This document shows, piece after piece, positions 8,792-17,240 of a stretch of DNA of 52,087 bases (positions are counted from its first letter, which is position 1; each line of letters opens with the position of its first letter). Both the position numbers and the translations under genes were made by a program. This DNA is from Flavobacteriaceae bacterium (lineage in GTDB: Bacteria > Bacteroidota > Bacteroidia > Flavobacteriales > Flavobacteriaceae), in contig CANKLK010000001.1 of NCBI GenBank assembly GCA_947482805.1, positions 1 through 52,087 of the forward strand. Direction: 5' to 3'. Below the pieces are notes generated by a model that ran no database searches, had not been told where the DNA came from, and saw only the letters and a program-made list of their open reading frames with translations.

Positions 8792-10615
8792 TTAATTTTT
8801 GAAATTCCATTTGGAATATTCTTGTTCAACTGCTGGACTAACATTAATTGTTGGGTCTTGTTCTTTATTATTAATTTTAAGTGATTGTAACGAAACATTC
8901 TCTTTCAAAAAGGTAAATAAATCACCTAGAGCTATATTTCCTTTACTTTCTTGCAACTTTTTAAACAAATAATAACTAAACATTCCATGTTTTTCATTTT
9001 GAAAAGGTAACGCTGATTGCAAACCAGAACTTGCCGATACCACTACTAGATTCCCATTTATAGCATCTTCTTTTGGAATTACTTTGATACCTCGTGAGGC
9101 TAACAAACCATTGGACCTTCCTCCTCCAGTAAAACAAGCATCTAAAAAGACTACAATACGTTTAGCATTAGTAGCTGACAAATTTTTATACAAATCGTTT
9201 AATTTAATCCCCATTTCTAAATTTGATGCGGAAACATCAACTGGAATTAAATAAGGTGTTTTGGTGTTTTCATCCGGATAACCGTGCCCTGCATAATAAA
9301 CTATAAGCTCCGCTTTATTTACTAATTTACTTAACATTTTGCAAATTTTATCAATTTGCTGAGCCATTTGCCCTGCGGTTGCATTAGTTAGAAAAGTAAT
9401 ATTCTCTTTTTCAACACCTAAAGTTTTAACTGCGTAATCTCTAAAAACAGTAGCGTCATTAACTGCAAATGCAACATTTTGCTCTGAATTTAAAGTTCTT
9501 TGCATGGATTGATAATCTTCATTTCCAATAATTAAGGCATATCGATTGGCTACTTTGACATTTTCGGGAATATTTACATCAACACTAGATTTACCAACTG
9601 AAATGTTTTTATTTTCGATCACGGTTGTCGCTTTATTTATTGATGATTGAGGTACATTAATATCAATTTTATCAAAATTATAATCTATCTTAGTATTTGT
9701 ATATTTTAATTTATTATTCAAATCGTAATTCCAAGAATTATCTCCAAGATTAAAAACAAGATGTGATAGTATCAACTTATTATCACCTAAGACAAAAGAA
9801 TAATTAATGTTTTTAGTTAATTTTTCATTGTAACCGTTGTTGTTCCTAAACTTTAAAGAATAAAAATTGTCTTTAAAAATTTGAGCTTTTGTAATTGGAA
9901 CTTTTATTGCTAAATCACCATATAAATTTGAAGTTATTATAAATGTTTCATTTTCAGAATCATAAGGCATTAATTCAAAACTTGCTTTGTATCCAATTAT
10001 ATTCCAATAATAACAACTCAATAAATCTATTGCCTCTTGTTGAAATTGCATAATAATAGTACTTAATGTGTTTTTAGTAACTCTAATATTATAATTTGCC
10101 ATTTTTTCAAACTCTCCTTTTTGTTGCCATCTATTAACTTTAGTTTGAACATATTCTTTAATAAAGGAAATATAATCAAAATTACTAAAAATCTCTTCTT
10201 GGGTAACAGGAAAGGGTTTGTTATTATAAGAGTCCAAATTTTTATAAAATTCTATAAAATTATCACTTTCATATCCCCTAAAATAAACTGTTGAATTATC
10301 ATAGTAGTAGGTAAAATTATTAAATTTATGATTTTTATAAACTAAAACAGAATCTCCTATAATTGAGCATCTTTCAACAGATGCTGAAGGATCAAAATCA
10401 TTTGTTCTAAATTTTAAAATATTATTTTGTATAAAATAATTATCTGAATTATATTTATTTTCAAATATTTCAATATTTGAAAAAATCTTAAATCTACCAT
10501 TAAAATCACTCAATTTTATTTTTCCATTTGTCTCAATCTTTTTCACAAAAGGATTTTGAGCAAATAAATTGCTTGATAAAAAAAGTATTAATATTAGGCA
10601 AATAGCTTTTTTCAT
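8792..10615 (-). CDS. Exported caspase-family (C14) protease, second copy
   Basis: The product has 607 residues with a signal peptide (MKKAICLILILFLSSNLFA). The N-terminal half (about 25-340) matches no family that I know; it is rich in Asn, Tyr and Phe and predicted to be mostly beta, with a helical patch at 150-205. The C-terminal domain (about 355-600) is a caspase fold closely similar to that of the next gene: NRYALIIGNEDY, YYAGHGYPDENTKTPYLIP (His444) and VVFLDACFTGGG (Cys494). The two caspases differ in their N-terminal halves, suggesting different targets or sensors with the same protease output. It is 19 bases downstream of the unknown gene at 10635-11762, in the same run. Confidence 0.88.
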   Translation of the reverse strand: MKKAICLILILFLSSNLFAQNPFVKKIETNGKIKLSDFNGRFKIFSNIEIFENKYNSDNYFIQNNILKFRTNDFDPSASVERCSIIGDSVLVYKNHKFNNFTYYYDNSTVYFRGYESDNFIEFYKNLDSYNNKPFPVTQEEIFSNFDYISFIKEYVQTKVNRWQQKGEFEKMANYNIRVTKNTLSTIIMQFQQEAIDLLSCYYWNIIGYKASFELMPYDSENETFIITSNLYGDLAIKVPITKAQIFKDNFYSLKFRNNNGYNEKLTKNINYSFVLGDNKLILSHLVFNLGDNSWNYDLNNKLKYTNTKIDYNFDKIDINVPQSSINKATTVIENKNISVGKSSVDVNIPENVKVANRYALIIGNEDYQSMQRTLNSEQNVAFAVNDATVFRDYAVKTLGVEKENITFLTNATAGQMAQQIDKICKMLSKLVNKAELIVYYAGHGYPDENTKTPYLIPVDVSASNLEMGIKLNDLYKNLSATNAKRIVVFLDACFTGGGRSNGLLASRGIKVIPKEDAINGNLVVVSASSGLQSALPFQNEKHGMFSYYLFKKLQESKGNIALGDLFTFLKENVSLQSLKINNKEQDPTINVSPAVEQEYSKWNFKN

Positions 10616-10634
10616 AATTTTATAACAATAGTTA

Positions 10635-11762
10635 TTAATATTCTATAGTTCCTATATGGAATTGATTAAAATTGATTTGTTGATTTAAAGTTTGAATAAA
10701 TTCAATATCATTAACATCAAATAACAGTCTAAAAACGGGTCTGTCATTTCTTTTATATAGACTGTTGTATACAGCGTGATTAGCTGGAATTTCAAAAACA
10801 TGAAGCTTATTTGTACGATTATTATTTAACAATAAATATAACGTTCTATTTTGTCTATCAAGATTTGGTTCTATTGACCAAATACCATCAGAATTGATGT
10901 TTGACCAATTCGTATTATTATTGCTTATTTTTAATCCTAACTTTTTATTTACAAGTTGAATAGCTGTAGCTTTTGTCATATTGTTTGCTTTTGGAGTGAT
11001 ACCTTTTGTGTTTTTTTCTTGAATAGGTTTTAATGGTAAATTATTTTTCACTTCAACCACCACTTTAACAATATTAGCTTTTTGCCAATTACCGTTTCTA
11101 AATTCATGTCGAGACCTTAAATTACCAATTACATCAGAGTTAGCTGTAATCCTTTCTGCTTTCCAGATTTTAGATTCCTTAGTGCCATTTTCATAAAAGG
11201 TAGTTATGGTTGCTCTTTTAGTTTTCAATAAAGTTTTTAGAAATACTTCGTTATTATTTGGGATTAATTCAATTGGTAAAATGACATCATAATTTTTAGG
11301 TTCGTTCATTGGACTTTTGATAGAATTGTGACGATTTAACCATTTTAAAAAAAATTCTCTATGTTCTTCTTTCCATTGTGAGGTTAATCTGAAATTATTA
11401 AAATATAAATCATTTGTATAATAACGATTATAGCCTTTGCCATCATTTACTCCTAATTCTTTGTCTCTTAAAACACTAAAAGTAATATTAAATTCATTTT
11501 TACAATAGGATACATCTTGGAGTTTTTTAATTATTTCATTTGATAAAATATTTTTATCAGACAAAATTTGCATTTGTTTTTGAACGTATACACCAATTTT
11601 TAAATCAATACTATTGTCTATTATATTCTCCATATCATTTATTTTTAATTTTTCTATATTATTAACCTCCCTAACAACACCATTTTCTATAGAAGGTGTA
11701 TTTGAATTTGAGGTTAAATGTTTTTCTATGCTTACTATGTAATTTAAAATTTTTATTTTCAT
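10635..11762 (-). CDS. Uncharacterised protein in caspase cluster, no signal peptide
   Basis: The product has 375 residues and I do not recognise its family. Unlike its neighbours it has no hydrophobic N-terminus, so it is probably cytoplasmic. The N-terminal half has charged helical stretches (WKEEHREFFLKWLNRHN). The C-terminal part after about 265 has a compact segment with NKKLGLKISNNNTNWSN, DGIWSIEPNLD, LYLLLNNNRTNKLHVFEIP and VFRLLFDVND, which looks like one small alpha/beta domain. It lies between a FISUMP gene and a caspase gene, 19 bases ahead of the caspase. A role as cytoplasmic partner of the cluster is possible but unsupported beyond position. Confidence 0.6.
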   Translation of the reverse strand: MKIKILNYIVSIEKHLTSNSNTPSIENGVVREVNNIEKLKINDMENIIDNSIDLKIGVYVQKQMQILSDKNILSNEIIKKLQDVSYCKNEFNITFSVLRDKELGVNDGKGYNRYYTNDLYFNNFRLTSQWKEEHREFFLKWLNRHNSIKSPMNEPKNYDVILPIELIPNNNEVFLKTLLKTKRATITTFYENGTKESKIWKAERITANSDVIGNLRSRHEFRNGNWQKANIVKVVVEVKNNLPLKPIQEKNTKGITPKANNMTKATAIQLVNKKLGLKISNNNTNWSNINSDGIWSIEPNLDRQNRTLYLLLNNNRTNKLHVFEIPANHAVYNSLYKRNDRPVFRLLFDVNDIEFIQTLNQQINFNQFHIGTIEY

Positions 11763-11840
11763 GAGTCATTTTATTTTAAAAATTGACCGCTACGCGGTTT
11801 AAACCTTTTAAATGGTCAAAGGGGAAAAAAGCCAAAGTGT
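11763..11840. other. Structured gap directly after the candidate variable region
   Basis: This 78-base gap after the FISUMP stop contains nested dyads: TTGACC/GGTCAA arms, ACCGC-TAC-GCGGT, and the 10-base palindrome GGTTTAAACC. Structured DNA just 3' of the variable region is a known feature of some diversity-generating retroelements. It could equally be a plain transcription-attenuating hairpin within the operon. Confidence 0.4.
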
Positions 11841-12734
11841 TTAATCCCTGAGGCAGCGCACTGAGAAACCGTAATTCTTATTGCTGTAGTTTCTGTAGGC
11901 AATGCCGTTATTGTAATACAGGAAGCGGGACCAGGCGTTTGCCGTATCGTTCTCTGACGAACTCCACCAGATACCGAAGCTGCCAATGTTGTAGAATGTT
12001 TCATTGTAGTTGCGAGACCCTCCCGGAAGACCTGAAAAACCTGATTCATTTGTAGCATCTAAATTAGGGGCTGACCAATTTGAAACATCTATTTTTTTCA
12101 TTTTACCTCCAGCAATTTTTTCTCCTCCTAAATAATCAATTAATGTTTCCCATTCTGCATCTGAGGGAATGTGAAAACCTTCGGGAGCTAATCCTCTTGG
12201 GTCAATAACTGCAAACCAATTATACAATCTACCATAAATCTCTCCATTATTGGGGTCGTTATTATAGTAGCACCAAGCTCCAACTGTTAAATTTTTCCAT
12301 TCGGATGGGAATCTAACTTGAGGAATTATATCCCCATTTCTATATTTAGATACATTTAAATTTTTAGTTGTCCATTCTTGGTCGCCAATCATTACAGTTT
12401 CAATATCACTTCCTATTGCCTTAACTTGAAATTTAATATTATCGCCTTTTAATTCCTCAAACTCTTCAAGAACTTTCCAAGTAATACTATGGCTACCTGA
12501 AACAATTTTATTTCCAACAGCACCTGTAACTTTTGTTAATGGACCTTGCCATGTAGTACCACCATTTGTAGAAACAAACAAACTTACTTTACAAGACGTT
12601 TTGGTTTCCAAATCGTAGGAAACTATAATAGTACTTTGCTCTTGACGGAAAGAAATATTACTTACTTTTTGGGCATTAGCAGTTATTCCAAGAAGTACAA
12701 GTATATAAATTAATATGTGTTTCAGTTTATTCAT
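11841..12734 (-). CDS. Exported FISUMP protein with DGR-like variable C-terminus
   Basis: The product has 297 residues: signal peptide (MNKLKHILIYILVLLGITA), shared beta-module (about 22-107) and FISUMP/C-type-lectin-like domain (about 113-297) with QEWTTKNLNVSKYRNGD, GAWCYYNNDPNNGEIYGRLYNW and GFSVRCLRD at the end. Residues 236-297 are encoded by DNA with clearly different composition (see 11844-12029). FISUMP domains are among the known target-protein folds of diversity-generating retroelements in Bacteroidota, where the last 50-60 residues vary through Asn codons. The segment here, with NAWSRFLYYNNGIAYRNYSN, has that form. I infer a surface ligand-binding protein that is, or once was, a diversified target. 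It pairs with its tandem paralogue at 12744-13658, 9 bases upstream. Confidence 0.82.
   Translation of the reverse strand: MNKLKHILIYILVLLGITANAQKVSNISFRQEQSTIIVSYDLETKTSCKVSLFVSTNGGTTWQGPLTKVTGAVGNKIVSGSHSITWKVLEEFEELKGDNIKFQVKAIGSDIETVMIGDQEWTTKNLNVSKYRNGDIIPQVRFPSEWKNLTVGAWCYYNNDPNNGEIYGRLYNWFAVIDPRGLAPEGFHIPSDAEWETLIDYLGGEKIAGGKMKKIDVSNWSAPNLDATNESGFSGLPGGSRNYNETFYNIGSFGIWWSSSENDTANAWSRFLYYNNGIAYRNYSNKNYGFSVRCLRD
11844..12029 (-). other. Candidate DGR variable region (VR)
   Basis: The last 62 codons of the FISUMP gene have about 48% G+C by hand count (11851-12040) against roughly a third in the rest of the gene. Codons end in C unusually often for this genome (TTC, TAC, ATC, TCC, GCC, AGC, AAC), the pattern expected when adenines of AAC template codons are mutagenised. 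Sense-strand landmarks are WWSSSEN, NAW and GFSVRC. No template repeat or reverse transcriptase is in the window, so the diversifying machinery would have to be elsewhere, or the block was acquired by recombination. Confidence 0.55.
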
Positions 12735-12743
12735 AAATAAAAT

Positions 12744-13658
12744 CTAATCTTTTATACAACGGACTGAATAATAGCATGTTTGACATGAATTTGCTGGGAC
12801 TCCACCACCTGTATCTAAAATATATCTTTGAATAATTGTTCGTGCTGGATATGAAATTGGTGGAGTTCCAAAAACCCAAAAACTAGCTTTTTCTCCAAGA
12901 TCAAAAAATGATATAGTTCCATTGGCGTAGCTCCATGCGTGTCCTGCCGGCAAACCTGTAAATCCACTACTATTGTTAGAGTATAAATTAGGGTAAATCC
13001 AGTGAGAACTTCCTTTTTCTTTCATTTTATATCCAACATCATCACCTAAATAGTTTATAAGAGTATTCCATTCTCGATCTGAAGGTATGTGAAATCCTTT
13101 AGGAGAGAGTCCTCTAGGATCATTAACAGCATACCAATTGTATAATTTTCCATAAATTTCCCCGTTTTTAGGATCATTGTCATAGTAGCACCAAGCAGCA
13201 GTTGATAACTTATTAAGTTTATCTATGTCTTTAACCTCAGGAATAATATCACCATTACTAAAAGTTGAAACATCTAAATTTTTTAATGTCCATATTTGAC
13301 TACCTATTTTGACCGTTTGTATAATTTCATTTGAAACCCTTACTTGAAATTTGATATTAACGCCTTTTAACTCTTTAAATTCATCTAATACGTTCCAAAT
13401 AATATTTTTGCTTCCTGAAACAATTTTATTTCCAACATCACCTGTAACTTTTGTTAATGGACCTTGCCATTTCACACCGCCATTTGTAGAGACATACAAA
13501 CTTACTTTACAAGGTGTTTTGGTCTCCAAATCATAAGAAACAATAATAGTACTTTGCTCTTGACGAAATGAAATATTGCTTACTTTTTGAGCATTAGCAG
13601 TTATTCCTATTTGGAAATTTGTTATTAATAAAATCAATAATAATTTACTTTTTTTCAT
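12744..13658 (-). CDS. Exported FISUMP-domain protein, tandem paralogue
   Basis: The product has 304 residues with a signal peptide (MKKSKLLLILLITNFQIGIT), the shared module (about 24-109, KVSNISFRQEQSTIIVSY) and a FISUMP domain (about 115-304): QIWTLKNLDVSTFSNGD, AAWCYYDNDPKNGEIYGKLY, YNWYAVNDPRGLSPKGFHIP and YSVRCIKD. The sequence between GLPAGH and the C-terminus (about 237-295) differs strongly from the other copies and includes two cysteines (NSCQTCYYSVRC). It has normal AT-rich composition. The first half is nearly the same as that of 11841-12734, indicating recent tandem duplication followed by divergence of the lectin tip. Confidence 0.8.
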   Translation of the reverse strand: MKKSKLLLILLITNFQIGITANAQKVSNISFRQEQSTIIVSYDLETKTPCKVSLYVSTNGGVKWQGPLTKVTGDVGNKIVSGSKNIIWNVLDEFKELKGVNIKFQVRVSNEIIQTVKIGSQIWTLKNLDVSTFSNGDIIPEVKDIDKLNKLSTAAWCYYDNDPKNGEIYGKLYNWYAVNDPRGLSPKGFHIPSDREWNTLINYLGDDVGYKMKEKGSSHWIYPNLYSNNSSGFTGLPAGHAWSYANGTISFFDLGEKASFWVFGTPPISYPARTIIQRYILDTGGGVPANSCQTCYYSVRCIKD

Positions 13659-13659
13659 A

Positions 13660-14511
13660 CTATTTTTGTATAATAAGCGAACGATATTCTACTTTTCTTT
13701 GGTCAGGCATTATGGAATATATCCAATTAAAAATAGCTTCATTTGTAGTTACTTGCTCTTTGTTCATTTTAATGTATGGAACAGCTGTTTTTGTAAATAC
13801 AAATATCAATCTATTAAACTCCTTATCTTTTAAATTAGTTTCTAACTCATAATCTGCTTGAGGAGGAAACTTATTGATTTCATTTGAGTTTAATAATTTT
13901 TGTTTTTCTAGGCTGTTAGGGAACATTAAAGTGGCTTCATTGTCATTAATGTTAAAAATAGTCAAGTAACAATTTTGTGTAGTTTTAACACTAAAAGTAA
14001 GTTTATCAAGATTGTTGTAAACTCCTTTTATCCCCTCAATATTGGCATCAAAAGTATTGTCTGGTTTAGTTTCATACTTAATGACAGAGGCATCTATTGT
14101 AATTTCGATATACAATTCAATTTCATTTTTCTTAATTGTTGCTTGATTTATAATATCATAAGAAGTCACAGCTCCTTGAATTTCAGATTGAATATCTGAA
14201 CTAAAGAACTGTGAATACTCATTTTTTTCTTGACTACTAAAAAGTAATCGATAGGATTTAATATTTTCTCCTATACCCGCCGATCTTAATGCATTTATTT
14301 TTGCATCGTTTAATGCAAGTGATTTTGCTTGATTAGGACTTACATCACCACTAATGAAAGATATGCCTTTAATTCCAGTAACTTTTACAAGCGTTTGGGC
14401 AGAAATATTTAATGAAAAAAAGAAAAGTGAAAAATAAAGTAATAAATTACTGATCTTTTGACATTTTTTCTTTTTCTCTTTCAACTTCTTCAGCAAATTT
14501 CTTTTGATCAT
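13660..14511 (-). CDS. Exported DUF4384-type protein with FlgT-like N-terminal domain
   Basis: The product has 283 residues. A lysine-rich stretch precedes a hydrophobic segment ISNLLLYFSLFFFSLNISAQ, so the signal peptide is unusually long if translation begins at 14511. The next ATG-free region forces this start or a non-ATG start near 14455, just after the preceding stop. The first mature domain (about 40-130), with QAKSLALNDAKINALRSAGI, resembles the LPP20/FlgT N-terminal fold. The second (about 155-260), with LTFSVKTTQNCYLTIFNIND, LMFPNS and LIFVFTKTAVPY, resembles DUF4384. Such proteins often accompany caspases, trypsins or TPR proteins in secreted conflict-like clusters. It overlaps the lipoprotein gene by 65 bases and ends 1 base before the FISUMP start. 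Confidence 0.7.
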   Translation of the reverse strand: MIKRNLLKKLKEKKKKCQKISNLLLYFSLFFFSLNISAQTLVKVTGIKGISFISGDVSPNQAKSLALNDAKINALRSAGIGENIKSYRLLFSSQEKNEYSQFFSSDIQSEIQGAVTSYDIINQATIKKNEIELYIEITIDASVIKYETKPDNTFDANIEGIKGVYNNLDKLTFSVKTTQNCYLTIFNINDNEATLMFPNSLEKQKLLNSNEINKFPPQADYELETNLKDKEFNRLIFVFTKTAVPYIKMNKEQVTTNEAIFNWIYSIMPDQRKVEYRSLIIQK

Positions 14512-15022
14512 AGTTTAATTCTAATTTTTTATCCTTTGAAACTTCATTGTTTACCCCTTCCAAAATGGATTTTGTAGACTTTTCAACTACAGACCAACAA
14601 GTATAAGTCTTGTCGGGATTTTGAAATATTTTATCTGCTATATTTGGACAATTATATAAAATATCATCTACAAACAACCAAGATTGTGTTGTACTTTTTC
14701 CTTCAAATTCTTTTCTTCCCCCGGCATCTAAGGATTGTGAAAAACGGCGAGTTGCCCCTGATAATGTAGTTTTTATTTCTGCTGCTAATCTTTCTCTAGC
14801 ATTAGCAACAGCATTGTCCCTAGCAGCCCCAATATCAATAGTTGTAAACGTACCAACGCTTCTAAAAAAGTCCTTATCCGTTTTATATTTACTTTCAGAA
14901 AATGGAACGGAAATTTCTACAGCCCCAGTAGTTTTTTCTAGTGTTTGAGGAGTTTTACATGAAGAGATGGTTAAAATTACACTTGCTATGGCACTCGCAA
15001 TTAATAAAGATTTAATTTTCAT
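14447..15022 (-). CDS. LPP20-like lipoprotein
   Basis: The product has 191 residues. A lipobox ends the signal (MKIKSLLIASAIASVILTISSC, cysteine 22), so the mature protein is lipid-anchored. The segment AARDNAVANARERLAAEIKTTLSG matches the alanine-rich helix of LPP20/FlgT-type domains, as in the next gene, and the tail is charged and helical. It is the first gene of the ten-gene minus-strand run, behind a 243-base gap, so the main promoter of the cluster should lie upstream of it. Its pairing with the DUF4384 protein, which carries the same N-terminal fold, suggests that they work as an envelope complex. Confidence 0.72.
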   Translation of the reverse strand: MKIKSLLIASAIASVILTISSCKTPQTLEKTTGAVEISVPFSESKYKTDKDFFRSVGTFTTIDIGAARDNAVANARERLAAEIKTTLSGATRRFSQSLDAGGRKEFEGKSTTQSWLFVDDILYNCPNIADKIFQNPDKTYTCWSVVEKSTKSILEGVNNEVSKDKKLELNYDQKKFAEEVEREKEKMSKDQ

Positions 15023-15220
15023 ATTTTAATTTTTTATTGGTTACTAAATTGTTATTATTCTTTTTTTAAACATACAATAATACAAATTATTGTCGTTAAT
15101 GCTATTAATTCAACATTATATTTAATGAATTAAATTATCATAATTTTTAATTATTATAATATAATACCTACAATTTTTTATAAAAATAAGTAAAATAATT
15201 AAATAATTAATTCAATATTT

Positions 15221-15254
15221 AGTAAACGTCAATTTTCCTGATTTAACGTTTACT
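15221..15254. repeat. 9-bp inverted repeat upstream of the caspase cluster
   Basis: AGTAAACGT (15221-15229) and ACGTTTACT (15246-15254) are exact reverse complements separated by 16 bases. The dyad lies in the 243-base gap between the trypsin-like gene (stop at 15266) and the first gene of the cluster (start at 15022). It has no T tract on the minus strand, which argues for an operator rather than a terminator. The TTTAACGTTTAC core resembles the ends of the 44162/50279 repeats. Confidence 0.4.
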
Positions 15255-15265
15255 ATATATAATTT

Positions 15266-17221
15266 TTAATACGTTTGAATCATCACTACATAGTCGGAAA
15301 ATAGCTTAATTTTCTCCACCTGACTCAACGAACTGGTCTTTTTCCCTTTTACTTTTTTAGTAGTTTGTGGTATCAAATCAACTATATTTTTCAGTAATCC
15401 AGATTTCACAGCGTAATTTACATTTTCACTGTTGTATTTTTCCTTATTCAATCTCGATTCAATGATACCTACAACATTTCCTGAATTATCAAATAGCGGT
15501 CCTCCACTATTTCCATTCTGAATTGGAGCAGTAACTTGGTATTTCGTAACATCTTCATTAATTCCTGTTAATGAACTGATTTTACCATCAGTAAATTTAA
15601 CTGATTCTCCCATAATATCCGCCAATGGGAATCCTAATGAAAATACTTCATTTCCAACTGCTATAGTTTCAGTCGCCAATTGATAAGGCAAAACTGGCAA
15701 CGGAACAAAATTTTTGTCAGTTATCTTAATTACAGCCAAATCATTAATTTTATCTGTATGAAAAACAGTGGCTTTGTATTTTTGGTTCATTCCATTTTGC
15801 TTGCATAGTACAACAATATCTGTAGCATCCTGAATCACATGGTAATTGGTAGCAATAAAACCTTCATTGTTTACATAAAAACCAGTTCCGCTGCCATTCC
15901 AATTGAACTTACCCGTTTCCAATCCGTTTTCAACTGAATCGTAGGACTCTGTATCTTTAAATACAAAACTCTTTAAAATTATTGATGGAGAATCGACTTT
16001 TTCTTCATTTAAAATTAAAATTTTAAAGGTGCTTCCCTCCCATTCTTTTAATTTCTGTGTTTCCACTAATACGCCATTAATTGAATAGTAAATAATTTCT
16101 CCTTTCTTACTTATTTTCAATACGTTTTCATCTCCAACTAAAGTGTTTATTGAAGTTGTTTTTTCGGACTTACTTCCTAAATATAAGTTATCTTCTATAT
16201 TCTCAATGGAGTACGTTCCTTCATTGGAAATCAAGAATTGGTTTGACGTGTTTTCAATTTCATTTTCATTCCACGAGATACCATATTTCATCTTGGTATT
16301 AGCCGTATTTTTAAAGGTTACTTCAAGTGAAATATCATCATAATTTTTCCATGGCACATTCAAATTAATATTGAAATTCTTATTGTTTTTCTCTTTTGAA
16401 AAAGCAACCTCAATACCTTCTTTAGTTTCAGTATAATAGCTTATATCATTTGCATACCAGTCACTTTGCATTTTATCCTTTACAAAATAATTTGAAATTA
16501 CTGCCTTACATTTCTTGTATTCATTACACTCATGACAAGTAGGGTTACGAGTACCATTATCAAATTCAACAATGCTTTTAATCGAACCATCGTAATAATT
16601 GGTCAACCAATTGCCGTGTTTCCATCCGTCAACCATAATTCCTTTTTCATAAATTTTCTTGTTGTCAAAATAACTAACATAACTACCGTTTTCCTTTCCA
16701 TTTAAATAAGTTTCCTCATATTCTCTAACTTTATTTTCTTTATTGTAAACCCAAACTCCATTTTTTTTACCATTTAAATAATCCCCTTCAGAGCTGACAT
16801 TGCCATTTTCATAATAGTTAATCGATTTTCCATTTAAAGAATCCTTTTCATAATGAAAAAGTGACTTAATTGATTTATCCTCATTGTAATAAATCCAAAT
16901 GCCTGTTTTATTTCCATTGTCAAAATTGCCTTCACAAATAATGTTTCCATTCTTTGAAAATTCATGGTATATAGAAACAAATTTAGACTTTGCAATTGCC
17001 TCTGAATTAAATTCAGTACAGTAAAATAATGATCGAGGTTCGCCTGTTATATAATACGATTTGTATTCGTTATTCTCTGTCTTTTTTACTTCTACATAGT
17101 ATTCGTAATCATTACTATTGGCAATGTCCCAATTTGAATTATAATAGATTATATCGGTTTGTGAATGTATATTGGTTGAAATACAAAGAAATAGTATTTG
17201 AATTATAATTAATTTTCTCAT
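15266..17221 (-). CDS. Exported MORN-repeat / trypsin-like serine protease fusion
   Basis: The product has 651 residues with a signal peptide (MRKLIIIQILFLCISTNIHS). Residues about 85-225 are MORN_2 (YwqK-type) repeats such as GNIICEGNFDNGNKTGIWIY and GDYLNGKKNGVWVY. Residues about 250-425 look like a concanavalin-type beta-sandwich (ISLEVTFKNT, YSINGVLVETQKLKEWEG). Residues about 440-625 are a trypsin-like (S1C, Trypsin_2) domain with His461 (NYHVI), Asp494 (NDLAVI) and Ser572 (NGNSGGPL), a complete triad. No PDZ domain follows. It sits 243 bases upstream of the caspase run on the same strand, so two protease classes are encoded side by side; a proteolytic cascade outside the cytoplasm is a reasonable inference. 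Confidence 0.85.
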   Translation of the reverse strand: MRKLIIIQILFLCISTNIHSQTDIIYYNSNWDIANSNDYEYYVEVKKTENNEYKSYYITGEPRSLFYCTEFNSEAIAKSKFVSIYHEFSKNGNIICEGNFDNGNKTGIWIYYNEDKSIKSLFHYEKDSLNGKSINYYENGNVSSEGDYLNGKKNGVWVYNKENKVREYEETYLNGKENGSYVSYFDNKKIYEKGIMVDGWKHGNWLTNYYDGSIKSIVEFDNGTRNPTCHECNEYKKCKAVISNYFVKDKMQSDWYANDISYYTETKEGIEVAFSKEKNNKNFNINLNVPWKNYDDISLEVTFKNTANTKMKYGISWNENEIENTSNQFLISNEGTYSIENIEDNLYLGSKSEKTTSINTLVGDENVLKISKKGEIIYYSINGVLVETQKLKEWEGSTFKILILNEEKVDSPSIILKSFVFKDTESYDSVENGLETGKFNWNGSGTGFYVNNEGFIATNYHVIQDATDIVVLCKQNGMNQKYKATVFHTDKINDLAVIKITDKNFVPLPVLPYQLATETIAVGNEVFSLGFPLADIMGESVKFTDGKISSLTGINEDVTKYQVTAPIQNGNSGGPLFDNSGNVVGIIESRLNKEKYNSENVNYAVKSGLLKNIVDLIPQTTKKVKGKKTSSLSQVEKIKLFSDYVVMIQTY

Positions 17222-17240
17222 AATTAGTTTATTTAGTTAT

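Noticed and set aside
11816..12058. 80-codon alternative minus-strand frame over the variable region
   Set aside because: It overlaps the FISUMP C-terminus in another frame. The FISUMP frame has clear domain motifs (WWSS, GFSVRC).
15266..17221. DegP/HtrA-type protease
   Set aside because: The trypsin core fits, but no PDZ domain follows the catalytic domain, so the HtrA name is not supported.
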